Shown: one piece after another, positions 25,498 through 34,709 of the stretch | Layout: every line of letters starts with the position of its first letter | How positions within the stretch are numbered: position 1 is the first letter of the stretch | Assembly (NCBI GenBank): GCA_002840975.1 | Contig: PHDN01000016.1 | Location: 1 to 64,000 of the forward strand | From: Bacteroidetes bacterium HGW-Bacteroidetes-16 | GTDB taxonomy: Bacteria > Bacteroidota > Bacteroidia > Bacteroidales > F082 | Direction of reading: 5' to 3' | DNA: 64,000 nucleotides | Notes under the pieces: generated by a model | Database searches by the model: none | The model's input: the letters and a program-made list of their open reading frames with translations, nothing else | What the model was told of the DNA's origin: nothing | Translations under genes and position numbers: made by a program

Positions 25498-27090
25498 ATG
25501 AATAAACTACAGCAGATAATATGGTTATTATTGATCCCGTCAATGGGATTGACTCAAATCGAGTCTTCCCCGAATTTTGAATACAAGACAGGGAAACCGT
25601 TTAGGTTTTCGTATGGTTCTGAGAATTACTTTTTTTGCAATAACGATGAGATTTTGGCGGTTAAAATTGACAATATGGAGGTTACACTCCAGAAGTTTAA
25701 TTCGGTAACACTCAGCCTGCAAAGTGATAAGAAATATAAAGATTTTCCTATAGATTGGGTGCCTGAGCATGTGACTGAATATAATAACAGGTATTTTATA
25801 TTCTATGCACTTTGGGATAGGAATGCTAACAAGGAACAACTTTTTTACCGCGAGATAGACTTCCAGAAAGGAACATTTAAAGACAATGGGATCCTGTTAA
25901 TTCAAATTGACGGTAAAATTACAGGAACATATTCAGGTATTCCGGGAAGGGCAGGAGTTGTAATGGCCGATAAATTTGATTTTCATACATCTTTTGATTC
26001 ATCCTACATGCTTATCAAATACCGAAAAAACCCGGATTCAAAAAGCAAAACTAAGAACCAGGGTGTACTGGGGACGTGTGTTTTTGATAAAGAGTTGCAA
26101 ATGAGCTGGCGTCAGGATGTAATGATGCCGTATGATGAAAAGAAGATGAATATTCTGGATTATGCCATTGATTCAAAAGGTAATGTATTCATACTTTCCA
26201 TTGTATTCACAGATAACTCGTCTAAAATGAAACTCATTAAGGGGAATTCAAATTATCATGTTGAATTGTTACGTATTCGGAATAACACCCAAATTGTTGA
26301 GAAATCACCGATAAACTTTGGCTCAAGACTGATTAATAGCATTGCTTTGTATGAAGGATCAAATGATGAGCTTGTTTGTGCCGGGTATTTTAACTACGGC
26401 CAGAATAATGAAAATGCCAATGGTTTGTTCTTCTTTAAACAGAGTTCCATGGATCCTGTATCAGAGGTGAAGTTTTTTGATTTTACCAAAGACATCGTAA
26501 ATCAGAATTCAGGTATAAAAGCGGCGAGACAAGATAATAGGGATGGAGAAAATGCTGAGATTGAAAATTTGGTTCTGCGCAATCTTAAACTAGCTACAGA
26601 TGGTTCAATTGTTCTTGTAGGTGAGCAGTCATATACCAAACAGGGTCCTGAAATATTTAATGAATATTCGGAGGATATAGTAGTCTCTAAGTTAACTTCT
26701 AAAGGAGAACTTGGCTGGATAAAAAAATTGCCAAGGCGCCAATGGAAAGCCTATAGTTCTGAAAGCGGACTGTCATTTAATTACCTGTTCACCGAAGGGC
26801 ATCATTATTTTTTGACCTTAGATAACGTGAAAAACCTGAATTTGCCAATTTATGAAGTTCCTGAAAAATACCACTATGGTTACGGTGGAGTTTTAACGTG
26901 CACCGAGATTGATGATTTGACAGGGAACGCGATTAACTATTTAATTTTTGACTCCAAGGATATAGATGGAATTAACTATCCGGATATAACCACAAATAAC
27001 TGGATCGCAGTTTCGGAAAAGGAATTGATTTTCCAGGTAGCGAAAAACAATAAACAAATGGTTTTAATCAGGTTAAAGGTTGGAGATTAA
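25498..27090 (+). CDS. Secreted protein of unknown function
   Basis: 530 residues beginning with a signal peptide (QIIWLLLIPSMGLTQ), so it is predicted periplasmic or secreted; no lipobox is seen. The body is a succession of beta strands with repeated patterns such as NVFILSIVFTDNSSKMKLI, ELVCAGYFNYGQNNENANG and SIVLVGEQSYTKQGPEI. These look like degenerate propeller blades as in Bacteroidota cell-surface proteins. There is no T9SS C-terminal domain. I recognise no family. It stands 131 bp after the previous gene, with AT-rich DNA between. Confidence 0.65.
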   Translation: MNKLQQIIWLLLIPSMGLTQIESSPNFEYKTGKPFRFSYGSENYFFCNNDEILAVKIDNMEVTLQKFNSVTLSLQSDKKYKDFPIDWVPEHVTEYNNRYFIFYALWDRNANKEQLFYREIDFQKGTFKDNGILLIQIDGKITGTYSGIPGRAGVVMADKFDFHTSFDSSYMLIKYRKNPDSKSKTKNQGVLGTCVFDKELQMSWRQDVMMPYDEKKMNILDYAIDSKGNVFILSIVFTDNSSKMKLIKGNSNYHVELLRIRNNTQIVEKSPINFGSRLINSIALYEGSNDELVCAGYFNYGQNNENANGLFFFKQSSMDPVSEVKFFDFTKDIVNQNSGIKAARQDNRDGENAEIENLVLRNLKLATDGSIVLVGEQSYTKQGPEIFNEYSEDIVVSKLTSKGELGWIKKLPRRQWKAYSSESGLSFNYLFTEGHHYFLTLDNVKNLNLPIYEVPEKYHYGYGGVLTCTEIDDLTGNAINYLIFDSKDIDGINYPDITTNNWIAVSEKELIFQVAKNNKQMVLIRLKVGD

Positions 27091-27156
27091 ATTTTCGGAA
27101 GGCTTGAATTATTGGATGACCAATAAAATTTTTTTATTTAACATGGGATTGTCTAA

Positions 27157-27185
27157 TTGATAACCGTTCTAAATTGCTATATTTG
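27157..27185 (+). promoter_or_regulatory. Promoter TTG-N18-TATATTTG of the transhydrogenase operon
   Basis: TTG at 27157-27159, TATATTTG at 27178-27185, and the ATG 24 nt further on. The -7 box is an exact match and the -33 half is approximate. Confidence 0.5.
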
Positions 27186-27209
27186 GCGCCAAATATAAAT
27201 TATAACAAG

Positions 27210-28337
27210 ATGGTTATTGGGATAATTAAAGAACCCGATTTTGAAAACAGAATAAGCTTGTTGCCCGAAGGGGTAGCCGAATTAAAGAAACTGAATGTTG
27301 AAACCTGGGTTGAAAAGGGTGCCGGATTAAAAGCATTTGCCGCTGATGACCAGTATGAGAAAGCCGGAGCCAAAATGATGAGCCGGACTGAAATACTTCA
27401 AAAAGCAGAAGTGCTGCTGATGATCAACACACCTGAACCGGATGTGGTGGATTCTAAAAAAGAAAACCAGGTCATCCTAAGCGTGGTCAATCCCTTTTTC
27501 AATAAAGAGGTAGTCGAAAAACTGGCGGCCAACAACAAAACGGTGTTTAGTCTGGATTTGATACCACGAACTTCCCGGGCACAGTCCATGGACATCCTTT
27601 CTTCCATGGCCACCATCGCCGGATATAAGTCGGTGCTGGAATCGGCCATGTTGTTGCCCCATTTCTTCCCCATGTTTATGAGTGCGGCAGGTACCATTCG
27701 TCCGGCCAAATTGCTCATACTTGGCGCCGGAGTGGCCGGGCTTCAGGCCATTGCCACGGCGCGCAAGCTGGGTGCGGTGGTGGAGGTTTTTGATGTACGC
27801 TCTGCCGTCAAAGAAGAGGTGGCCAGTCTGGGTGGTAAGTTCATCGAGGTAGAAGGCGCCCGTGAAGAAAAAAGTGCTGGTGGGTATGCAGTGGAACAAA
27901 CCGAAGAATTTATCCAAAAACAAAAGCAACTCATCCACGACCATGCGGTAAAATCCAATGTGGTGATTTGTACCGCCCAAATTCCGGGACGCAAAGCCCC
28001 GTTACTAATAGAAAAGGCCACTGTGGAAGCGATGAAAGCCGGCTCCGTGGTAGTCGATCTCGCCGCTTCTACCGGTGGAAATTGTGCGGTGACGCAAAAC
28101 GGAAAAACCATCGTTCATCACGGGGTTACCATCGTTGGAAAATCGGATTATCCATCCGAAATGCCATCGGATGCAAGCAAGATGTTCGGTAACAACCTCC
28201 TGAATTTCCTCAAGCTGCTCATAGAGAAGGAAGGCAACCTGAAACTGGACTTTGAGGACGATATCGTGAAAAACACCTGCCTGGTGCACGAAAAGCAACT
28301 TGTCAACGAACGTGTTAAAGCCTTTATAAATGCTTAA
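27210..28337 (+). CDS. pntA: NAD(P) transhydrogenase subunit alpha, part 1 (NAD-binding)
   Basis: A 375-residue soluble NAD(H)-binding subunit of proton-translocating transhydrogenase, which moves hydride from NADH to NADP+ driven by the proton gradient. The N-terminal AlaDH/PNT domain starts MVIGIIKEPDFENRISLLPEG. The Rossmann domain reads LLILGAGVAGLQAIATARKLGA, followed by VFDVRSAVKEEVASLGGKF and the mobile-loop SAGGYAVEQTEEF. The membrane part is a separate gene, as in the three-subunit Rhodospirillum-type enzyme. The ATG at 27210 is used; an upstream TTG would lie in the promoter. Confidence 0.94.
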   Translation: MVIGIIKEPDFENRISLLPEGVAELKKLNVETWVEKGAGLKAFAADDQYEKAGAKMMSRTEILQKAEVLLMINTPEPDVVDSKKENQVILSVVNPFFNKEVVEKLAANNKTVFSLDLIPRTSRAQSMDILSSMATIAGYKSVLESAMLLPHFFPMFMSAAGTIRPAKLLILGAGVAGLQAIATARKLGAVVEVFDVRSAVKEEVASLGGKFIEVEGAREEKSAGGYAVEQTEEFIQKQKQLIHDHAVKSNVVICTAQIPGRKAPLLIEKATVEAMKAGSVVVDLAASTGGNCAVTQNGKTIVHHGVTIVGKSDYPSEMPSDASKMFGNNLLNFLKLLIEKEGNLKLDFEDDIVKNTCLVHEKQLVNERVKAFINA

Positions 28338-28348
28338 AATTTAAGATC

Positions 28349-28669
28349 ATGCAAGAGATACTCACCTACTTCTTTGAATACCGCCAAATGATTTTTGTGG
28401 TGGTGTTGTCTGTTTTCCTGGGAATTGAAGTCATCAGCAATGTGCCGGCCATTCTGCATACTCCCCTGATGTCGGGTGCCAATGCCATCCATGGCGTAGT
28501 CATCATCGGTGCCATCATCGTCATGGGACATGCTGAGACAACCTTGGCTATGGTGCTGGGGTTTTTGGCCGTAATACTTGGAACCCTCAATGTGGTTGGG
28601 GGCTTTGTGGTGACCGACCGCATGCTGGATATGTTTAAAAAGAAACCTAAAAAAGAGACCAAAAACTAA
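28349..28669 (+). CDS. pntAB: NAD(P) transhydrogenase subunit alpha, part 2 (membrane)
   Basis: A 106-residue integral membrane subunit with three predicted helices (about 15-33, 42-62 and 65-90) and a Lys-rich C-terminal tail. It carries the family segment GIEVISNVPAILHTPLMSGANAIHGVV. It forms the proton channel together with PntB. It lies 11 bp after pntA and 6 bp before pntB. Confidence 0.93.
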   Translation: MQEILTYFFEYRQMIFVVVLSVFLGIEVISNVPAILHTPLMSGANAIHGVVIIGAIIVMGHAETTLAMVLGFLAVILGTLNVVGGFVVTDRMLDMFKKKPKKETKN

Positions 28670-28675
28670 GGAATT

Positions 28676-30130
28676 ATGGATAAGATCATAACCATTACAG
28701 AAAATATCTCTTTCACACTCACTGATTCCATCCTGGAATTGTCGTACCTCATCGCTTCGGTGTTGTTTATCGTTGGACTTAAAATGCTCAGTAATCCGGA
28801 ATCTGCCCGCCGGGGCAATACCTATGCGGCTATTGGTATGGTGCTGGCCATCATTACTACCATCTTATTTCATAAGCAGGACGGTCAACCCATCGGCAAT
28901 ATAGGTTATATCCTGGTGGCCATTGTCATCGGTACCATTGTGGGCTGGACCATTGCCATGAAAGTGAAAATGACGGCCATGCCACAGCTGGTTTCTTTGT
29001 TTAACGGAATGGGTGGTGCCAGTGCGGCATTGATTTCGTTGATGGAATTCCCGCATATCAGCGCAGCACTTGTAGCTGAACATGGCATGATGAACGGACA
29101 TGTACTCGCCATCTTGCTGGGGTTGGTTATCGGAAGTGTTTCGTTTGCCGGATCGATGATTGCCTTCGGTAAGCTGGACGGACGAATTGGCGATATCCGC
29201 AGTCCCCTGATGCGCTACATCAACATTGGTTTGCTGGTGATTGTGGTGGGATTTATTGTGTACATCATGACCCTTGGATCGGTAAAGATTGAGGAAATTA
29301 CGTACCTGATCTACATCCTGTTGGCAATAGCTTTGATATACGGAATCGCATTTGTGATGCCCATTGGCGGTGCCGATATGCCGGTTGTGATATCGTTGCT
29401 CAACTCATTTACGGGTGTAGCGGCAGCCATGGGAGGATTTTTGTACAACAACCAGGCGATGTTAACAGGTGGTATTTTGGTTGGATCGGCAGGAACCATC
29501 CTCACTGTGTTGATGTGCAATGCCATGAACCGTTCGCTGTTGAATGTCATCATTGGTGCCTTTGGAGGCGGTGGAGCCGCCATGGAACATGAAGAAGGAA
29601 ATATCAGGGAAATTACCCTGTCGGATGCAGCCGTATTGCTCAATTATTCTCAAAAAGTGGTGATTGTTCCCGGATACGGACTGGCTGTTGCCCAGGCACA
29701 GCACATCTGCCATGATCTGGATAAGTTGCTCGAAAGCAAGGGAGTAGAAGTAAAATATGCCATTCATCCTGTGGCCGGTCGCATGCCCGGACACATGAAT
29801 GTGTTGTTGGCCGAAGCCGATGTTCCTTACGAAAAACTCATCGAAAGTGAACACATCAACCCCGATTTGCCCAACACCGATGTGGTGGTGGTGATCGGAG
29901 CCAACGACGTGGTAAACCCTGCCGCTCAGGACGATCCTTCCAGTCCCATTTATGGTATGCCGATCGTGAACGCGCGTGCTGCTAAAAACATCATCGTGAT
30001 GAAACGGGGCATGGGCAAGGGTTATGCTGCCATCGAAAATTACCTCTTCTACAACGATAAAACCCGCATGTTGTTTGGTAATGCCAAAGATACGTTGCAG
30101 GCGTTGGTTGCAGAGATAAAAGAGCTCTAA
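28676..30130 (+). CDS. pntB: NAD(P) transhydrogenase subunit beta
   Basis: A 484-residue subunit. The N-terminal ~290 residues hold eight or nine membrane helices (LFNGMGGASAALISL; GADMPVVISLLNSFTGVAAA). The C-terminal ~180 residues form the NADP(H)-binding domain, with VVIVPGYGLAVAQAQH, the YAIHPVAGRMPGHMNVLLAEA segment and DVVVVIGANDVVNPAA. Length and motifs are complete. It ends 24 bp before a strong terminator, so the operon is pntA-pntAB-pntB. Confidence 0.95.
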   Translation: MDKIITITENISFTLTDSILELSYLIASVLFIVGLKMLSNPESARRGNTYAAIGMVLAIITTILFHKQDGQPIGNIGYILVAIVIGTIVGWTIAMKVKMTAMPQLVSLFNGMGGASAALISLMEFPHISAALVAEHGMMNGHVLAILLGLVIGSVSFAGSMIAFGKLDGRIGDIRSPLMRYINIGLLVIVVGFIVYIMTLGSVKIEEITYLIYILLAIALIYGIAFVMPIGGADMPVVISLLNSFTGVAAAMGGFLYNNQAMLTGGILVGSAGTILTVLMCNAMNRSLLNVIIGAFGGGGAAMEHEEGNIREITLSDAAVLLNYSQKVVIVPGYGLAVAQAQHICHDLDKLLESKGVEVKYAIHPVAGRMPGHMNVLLAEADVPYEKLIESEHINPDLPNTDVVVVIGANDVVNPAAQDDPSSPIYGMPIVNARAAKNIIVMKRGMGKGYAAIENYLFYNDKTRMLFGNAKDTLQALVAEIKEL

Positions 30131-30153
30131 GGAAGAAAAAAATCCTTTTTTGA

Positions 30154-30198
30154 AGTTCGTCAGATTAACAACAGGTTAGTTTGACGGACTTTTTTTTG
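30154..30198 (+). terminator. Rho-independent terminator of the pnt operon
   Basis: A 16-bp stem with a few mismatches (AGTTCGTCAGATTAAC against GTTAGTTTGACGGACT), a 5-nt loop (AACAG), then seven or more T. It lies 23 bp after the pntB stop. The remaining 236 bp to the next gene are AT-rich and hold no gene I can support. Confidence 0.8.
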
Positions 30199-30434
30199 TG
30201 AACTTAAACAGTTCCACTTTTGTGGGATTTTTCGGGTATCCATTCTGATATATTGGTTTCTTGATAAACAACTGTATAGCTTTAAAGGGCGGTTCAATGG
30301 CAATATACAGTTGACCAAAATGATAAAGGAAATGCTGAAAAAACCGATGAGGTGGTAAGAATTGGTAAGTGAGATTAAACCAATAAAAAATAAGGCTTAT
30401 CCTTTTTGATTTATCTTTAATCAAATTTTCATTT

Positions 30435-31037
30435 ATGAATTACCTGAAATCACTGATTATCCTCTTTTTTGCGGTACTGATCTGGTCGGCTATTTATCCC
30501 CACGATTACTTCACCTGGTTTCTGGAAGTTTTGCCTGCGCTGATAGGGTTACTTGTTTTGGTCATTACATTTCACCGGTTTAGGTTTACCAACCTGGTTT
30601 ATGGTTTAATTCTTGTTCATTGCTGGATTTTGATGGTTGGCGGGCATTATACCTATGCCGAAGTTCCTTTATTCAACTGGATTAAAGAGGTTTTCGACCT
30701 GTCGAGAAATAACTATGATAAAGTAGGACATCTGGCTCAGGGATTTGTTCCTGCCATGATCACACGTGAGATTCTGATGCGTATGCAGGTGGTCAACAGC
30801 AGAAAATGGCTCAACGTTTTTGTCGTTTCAATTTGCATGTCTATCAGTGTAACCTATGAGTTTATCGAATGGCTCGTGGCCGTTCTTACCGGCGATTCGG
30901 CTGATTCATTCCTGGGCACTCAGGGCTACATCTGGGATACCCAATCGGATATGCTCTATGCCACCATCGGTGCAATACTGGCCCTTGTTACATTAAGTAA
31001 AGTGCATGATCGGATAATCAGTAAATTACCGCAATAA
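30435..31037 (+). CDS. DUF2238 (YjdF-type) inner-membrane protein
   Basis: A 200-residue polytopic membrane protein with about six helices. The DUF2238 signature is clear: HYTYAEVPLFNWI and YDKVGHLAQGFVPA. The segment YEFIEWLVAVLTGDSADSFLGTQGYIWDTQSDM follows. Conserved acidic and His residues in this family suggest a metal or lipid site, but the function is not known. Gene neighbours give no further hint. Confidence 0.88.
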   Translation: MNYLKSLIILFFAVLIWSAIYPHDYFTWFLEVLPALIGLLVLVITFHRFRFTNLVYGLILVHCWILMVGGHYTYAEVPLFNWIKEVFDLSRNNYDKVGHLAQGFVPAMITREILMRMQVVNSRKWLNVFVVSICMSISVTYEFIEWLVAVLTGDSADSFLGTQGYIWDTQSDMLYATIGAILALVTLSKVHDRIISKLPQ

Positions 31038-31196
31038 AAGGTATGTTAAAACCTTTTGATTTTCTTGTTTTTTTAACAATTCGTTAAATGTTATCGGATG
31101 TTAAATGGTTACTTTTGAAATCCTGTTCATCACTTCAGCTATTAAGTGTGTGATTATAATTCTGAAGAAGCTAACTTTCTTTAAAAATATTGGTAA

Positions 31197-32213
31197 ATGA
31201 AAAATTCAAAATCACTAACAATAAGTCCGTTGGGATTTCAATGGGCCACCCGCGACCCTTTTATATTTTGTGTTCACCACAACGATCACTTCCCAAAGGG
31301 AAATGAAAAAATGGGCCCTGCAGCCTCGTTGGCCGGAAGAAATATAGGGCAGGATTTCACCGTTAAAGACGGATGGCGCATGTACCACGGACAAACCATT
31401 CCCGGATTTCCATATCACCCGCATCGCGGTTTTGAAACCGTTACTGTTGTTAAAACCGGACTGGTGGACCATGCCGATTCGCTTGGGGCCGCAGGCCGCT
31501 ATGGTGCCGGAGATGTGCAATGGATGACCGCAGGAAAGGGTGTGCAACACTCAGAAATGTTCCCGTTAATTAATCAGGATAAAGACAATCCGCTGGAGCT
31601 GTTCCAGATTTGGTTAAACCTCCCGAAAGTCAGCAAGTTTGTGGAACCCCATTTTAAAATGCTCTGGGAAGATCAGATTCCTGTTTTGGAAGAAAAAGAC
31701 GCCAACGGCCAATCCATCGAAGTAAACCTCATTGCCGGAACATTAAAAAACCTGGTCGCACCCGATCCAACACCTGATTCATGGGCTGCAAGTCCTGAAC
31801 ATGAAGTGGCTATCATGACTATTAAACTCGAAGCCGGGGCTGAATGGATACTGCCATCGGCACAAGCCGGAGTCAACAGAATACTTTATTTTTACCGTGG
31901 AAATGGGATGAAAATCTTGGATGAAACTATTCCTGCATATCATTCCGTCGAAGTGCCGTCTGAACCGGACATCTCCTTAAAAGCCGGTGAGGATGATTGT
32001 TATTTGTTGTTGCTTCAGGGTAAACCCATCAACGAACCGGTGGTACAATACGGGCCGTTTGTTATGAACACTGAAGCTGAAATCAGGGACGCTTTTGAGG
32101 ATTATCGGAAGACACAATTTGGTGGATGGCCGTGGCCTAAGGAAGAGTTTGTCCACGACAAAAACAAAGGCAGGTTTGCCCTTCATGCCAATGGCGTCGA
32201 AGAAACGAAATGA
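31197..32213 (+). CDS. Pirin family protein
   Basis: A 338-residue cupin-fold protein. The pirin metal-binding residues appear in PYHPHRGFETVTVV and GVQHSEMFP, with GDVQWMTAGKG between, so the N-terminal cupin looks able to bind Fe2+. The C-terminal cupin begins around residue 200. Some pirins act as quercetinases or transcription cofactors; the substrate here is open. A near-consensus box (TAACTTTC) lies 17 nt before the ATG. The gap to the downstream oxidoreductase is only 42 bp. Confidence 0.88.
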   Translation: MKNSKSLTISPLGFQWATRDPFIFCVHHNDHFPKGNEKMGPAASLAGRNIGQDFTVKDGWRMYHGQTIPGFPYHPHRGFETVTVVKTGLVDHADSLGAAGRYGAGDVQWMTAGKGVQHSEMFPLINQDKDNPLELFQIWLNLPKVSKFVEPHFKMLWEDQIPVLEEKDANGQSIEVNLIAGTLKNLVAPDPTPDSWAASPEHEVAIMTIKLEAGAEWILPSAQAGVNRILYFYRGNGMKILDETIPAYHSVEVPSEPDISLKAGEDDCYLLLLQGKPINEPVVQYGPFVMNTEAEIRDAFEDYRKTQFGGWPWPKEEFVHDKNKGRFALHANGVEETK

Positions 32214-32255
32214 GAAATAAAAAGGTTACATTTACCCCTTCCAAGAAGAATTTTT

Positions 32256-33608
32256 GTGATCAGTAAAGAAAAGTTGATATTGCAAAATGGCGCTAAAATA
32301 GCGGTGATTGGCGGCGGCCCTGCCGGCAGTTTTTTTGCTATCAGGGCTTTTGAACTGGCCAAACAGCATGGTCGGGATATCAGTATCGATATTTTTGAAG
32401 GCAAAAATTTTAACTGCGCCGGTCCTGCCGGTTGTAACCACTGTGGCGGAATCGTTGCCGAATCCTTGATCCAAATGCTCTCAGCCGAAGGAATTACACT
32501 GCCATCGGATGTTGTCAGAAGAGGCATCAAATCATATACACTGCACCTGGAACAAGGCAGCACGGAAATCGAGGCGCCTTTTAATGAACAAAGAATAGTT
32601 TCCATGTTCAGGGGCATCGGTCCCAAGGGATGTATCCCCAAAAATCATAAAAGCTTCGATGACTACCTGCTGGAATTATGTGTTGCAAAGGGAGCACGAG
32701 TTGTGTATAAGGCCGTTACTGAAGTGGAAAGATCAAATTACGGTATAAAAATTAAAACCGGTAGCAATTTTGAACAGCTTTATGATTTGACCGTAGGGGC
32801 CTTTGGACTTCATCAAAAATCGTTTCAGTTATTTCATCAACTGTGTCCTGATTTAATTGAGCCAAAAACTACCCGCACTTTTATTTGCGAAATTCCTCTG
32901 GACGGAAAACTGATTGATCAGCATCTTGGTAATTCGATGCATGTTTTTCTGTTGAATGTTTCTAACATCAAGTTTGGTGCGCTGATCCCCAAAAGCAATT
33001 ACGTTACCCTGGTATTGTTAGGTGCAAATGTGGATAAAAACGCGGTGGCCGAATTTTTAAAGGCTGGCCCGGTGAAAAAGTGTTTTCCTCCCGACATCGA
33101 ACTGAATAGCCTGATAGCATGTCAGTGTTATCCAAATATTAGTATATATGGCGCAAAATCAGCGTATTCCGACAGGGTGGTGTTAATAGGCGATTCATCT
33201 ACCACCAAGCTGTATAAAAATGGAATTGGAGCGGCTTATATCACTGCAAATGCTGCCGCGAATACGGCCTTGTTACATGGCATATCTGAAACGAACTTTC
33301 GAAAACATTTCCAGCCATCCTGCAACCGTATGGAAAGAGATAATCAGGTAGGTAAATTTATTTTCAAAGTGATTGAGGTTGTTCAGCGATCACCGGTTTT
33401 AAAATCAGCCATGCTCAGGATGGTGATTGATGAGCAAAAACAGCTTAGACATAAAAGAATGGCGAGCTCAATGCTGTGGGATACTTTCACCGGAAGTGCA
33501 CCTTACCGGGATATTTTCCTTAGATTCTTCAATGTCAAGGTGGTGACCTCATTTATTTGGAATTCCATACTGGTGTTAATGAATAAAGATAAAAACCACC
33601 CGTTATAA
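32256..33608 (+). CDS. FAD-dependent geranylgeranyl-reductase-like oxidoreductase
   Basis: About 450 residues, starting with a GTG. The N-terminal FAD-binding motif is VIGGGPAGSFFA (about 17-28). A Cys-rich NCAGPAGCNHCGG segment follows at 53-65, with Cys54, Cys60 and Cys63. The later VVLIGDSSTTKLYKNGIGAA segment is the second FAD motif (GD). This layout suits the geranylgeranyl reductase/digeranylgeranylglycerophospholipid reductase superfamily, which reduces isoprenoid double bonds, but the true substrate is unknown. The gene is 40 bp upstream of an unknown gene that appears co-transcribed. Confidence 0.75.
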   Translation: MISKEKLILQNGAKIAVIGGGPAGSFFAIRAFELAKQHGRDISIDIFEGKNFNCAGPAGCNHCGGIVAESLIQMLSAEGITLPSDVVRRGIKSYTLHLEQGSTEIEAPFNEQRIVSMFRGIGPKGCIPKNHKSFDDYLLELCVAKGARVVYKAVTEVERSNYGIKIKTGSNFEQLYDLTVGAFGLHQKSFQLFHQLCPDLIEPKTTRTFICEIPLDGKLIDQHLGNSMHVFLLNVSNIKFGALIPKSNYVTLVLLGANVDKNAVAEFLKAGPVKKCFPPDIELNSLIACQCYPNISIYGAKSAYSDRVVLIGDSSTTKLYKNGIGAAYITANAAANTALLHGISETNFRKHFQPSCNRMERDNQVGKFIFKVIEVVQRSPVLKSAMLRMVIDEQKQLRHKRMASSMLWDTFTGSAPYRDIFLRFFNVKVVTSFIWNSILVLMNKDKNHPL

Positions 33609-33648
33609 AATATAAATCACTAACACAATGATTGGTTGAACGCTTAAA

Positions 33649-34383
33649 ATGATGAAAGAGCTTGTACCTAAATATCCCCCTTCCAGGAGCAAAAATATCT
33701 TCACCGATATCAAGTATTTCCTCATCAATACACCTTTGATAAAGACATTGGTAAAATTCGACAGCGAAGAGGAACGTCAACAATACTGTGAGAGCATCCT
33801 TCAGCGAATTGGAATCGGTGTGGAGGATTATCGCATGCTTAATATCCACAGGATTGGAATTGAAGTTCCATCGAGTTTTTTGTTTGATGAATTGCTTGCC
33901 TGGAATGGTGATTCTACCTGCTGGCCCAACCACCTGGCGAAAGTGAACCTCCAGGATAACCAATTGGATAAAATCCAGATATTTCTTTTTGGACGTTCAA
34001 AATACTTATTTGGGTTAAAAAATGGGTTTTTCGGACTGAAACTGCTTCATTTATTCGATCTGAAAGCCATCAGAATTCAAAAAGTTCCTGCTGCCAATGA
34101 CGCCGATAACGCCAGGTACCTGCTTTACGAATGTCAGGGGGGATATCCCATTGGTGTGTTTTCGATGTATGTCAGGACTTCCATTCCGGAAAGAGGCGAG
34201 AAAGAAATGTCGCAACTGTTTTTGATGGTGGGGTTTAATTTCTATGGCAAGAAATCGTGGTCCAATATTAAACCAATCCGCCTGATTTGGGAGTCCATTC
34301 ATAACCGGGTCAGCGGGAATATGTCGTGCAGGTTTAAACAACTGGCCGAATGGAGGTTTGAAAAATTTGTTCGGGGAGAATAG
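33649..34383 (+). CDS. Unknown protein paired with the FAD oxidoreductase
   Basis: A 244-residue predicted soluble protein. No signal peptide or strong membrane helix is evident. The N-terminal 60 residues look helical and charged; the middle alternates strands (KIQIFLFGRSKYLFGLKNGFFGLKLLH). The C-terminus is basic and conserved-looking (KPIRLIWESIHNRVSGNMSCRFKQLAEWRFEKF). I recognise no family. Its position 40 bp after the oxidoreductase, in the same direction, suggests a shared pathway. ATGs at 33649 and 33652 are both possible. Confidence 0.6.
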   Translation: MMKELVPKYPPSRSKNIFTDIKYFLINTPLIKTLVKFDSEEERQQYCESILQRIGIGVEDYRMLNIHRIGIEVPSSFLFDELLAWNGDSTCWPNHLAKVNLQDNQLDKIQIFLFGRSKYLFGLKNGFFGLKLLHLFDLKAIRIQKVPAANDADNARYLLYECQGGYPIGVFSMYVRTSIPERGEKEMSQLFLMVGFNFYGKKSWSNIKPIRLIWESIHNRVSGNMSCRFKQLAEWRFEKFVRGE

Positions 34384-34486
34384 TCTTTTGTTATGTCTCA
34401 TGAACCCGGTCAAAACAGGTTAACCATTTATTTTACGACCAATCCGGCTTGATAAAGGAATAGGTCTATATTTGTAATTGAAAATT

Positions 34487-34627
34487 GAGTCCACTCCGAA
34501 AAGTCAGGAATCTCAAAAGAGATTACAGGAAACTTTAATAGTTTGTTGATTTTCAAAGAATTCCCATTTAGGGGTCTGGGGTAAATAAGTTGAAAATCAA
34601 TAAGAACATATTTTTCGGAGGCGACTC
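34487..34627. repeat. MITE-like palindromic element, copy 2
   Basis: A 141 bp relative of the element at 16960-17106. The left end is GAGTCCACTCCGAAAAGT (34487-34504) and the right end (34610-34627) is its near complement, ending CGGAGGCGACTC. The inner arms TGTTGATTTTCAA and TTGAAAATCAATAAG are conserved with substitutions, and the TTTAGGGGTC(T)GGGGTAAAT core is shared. The copies differ mostly in the C-rich left part. No ORF. Confidence 0.72.
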
Positions 34628-34709
34628 AAGATTGAAATGTATAACTGTACGAAAAACAAACCGATTCTAAAATTGCATGACATTTTTACGAATAACTTTA
34701 CAAAATAGA

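Noticed and set aside
27174-27209. Upstream start for pntA
   Set aside because: It begins with a non-ATG codon and overlaps the promoter box at 27178-27185; family N-termini begin at MVIGIIKEP.
30176-30424. 82-codon minus-strand frame after the pnt terminator
   Set aside because: It starts at TTG, overlaps the terminator and has no family or operon support.
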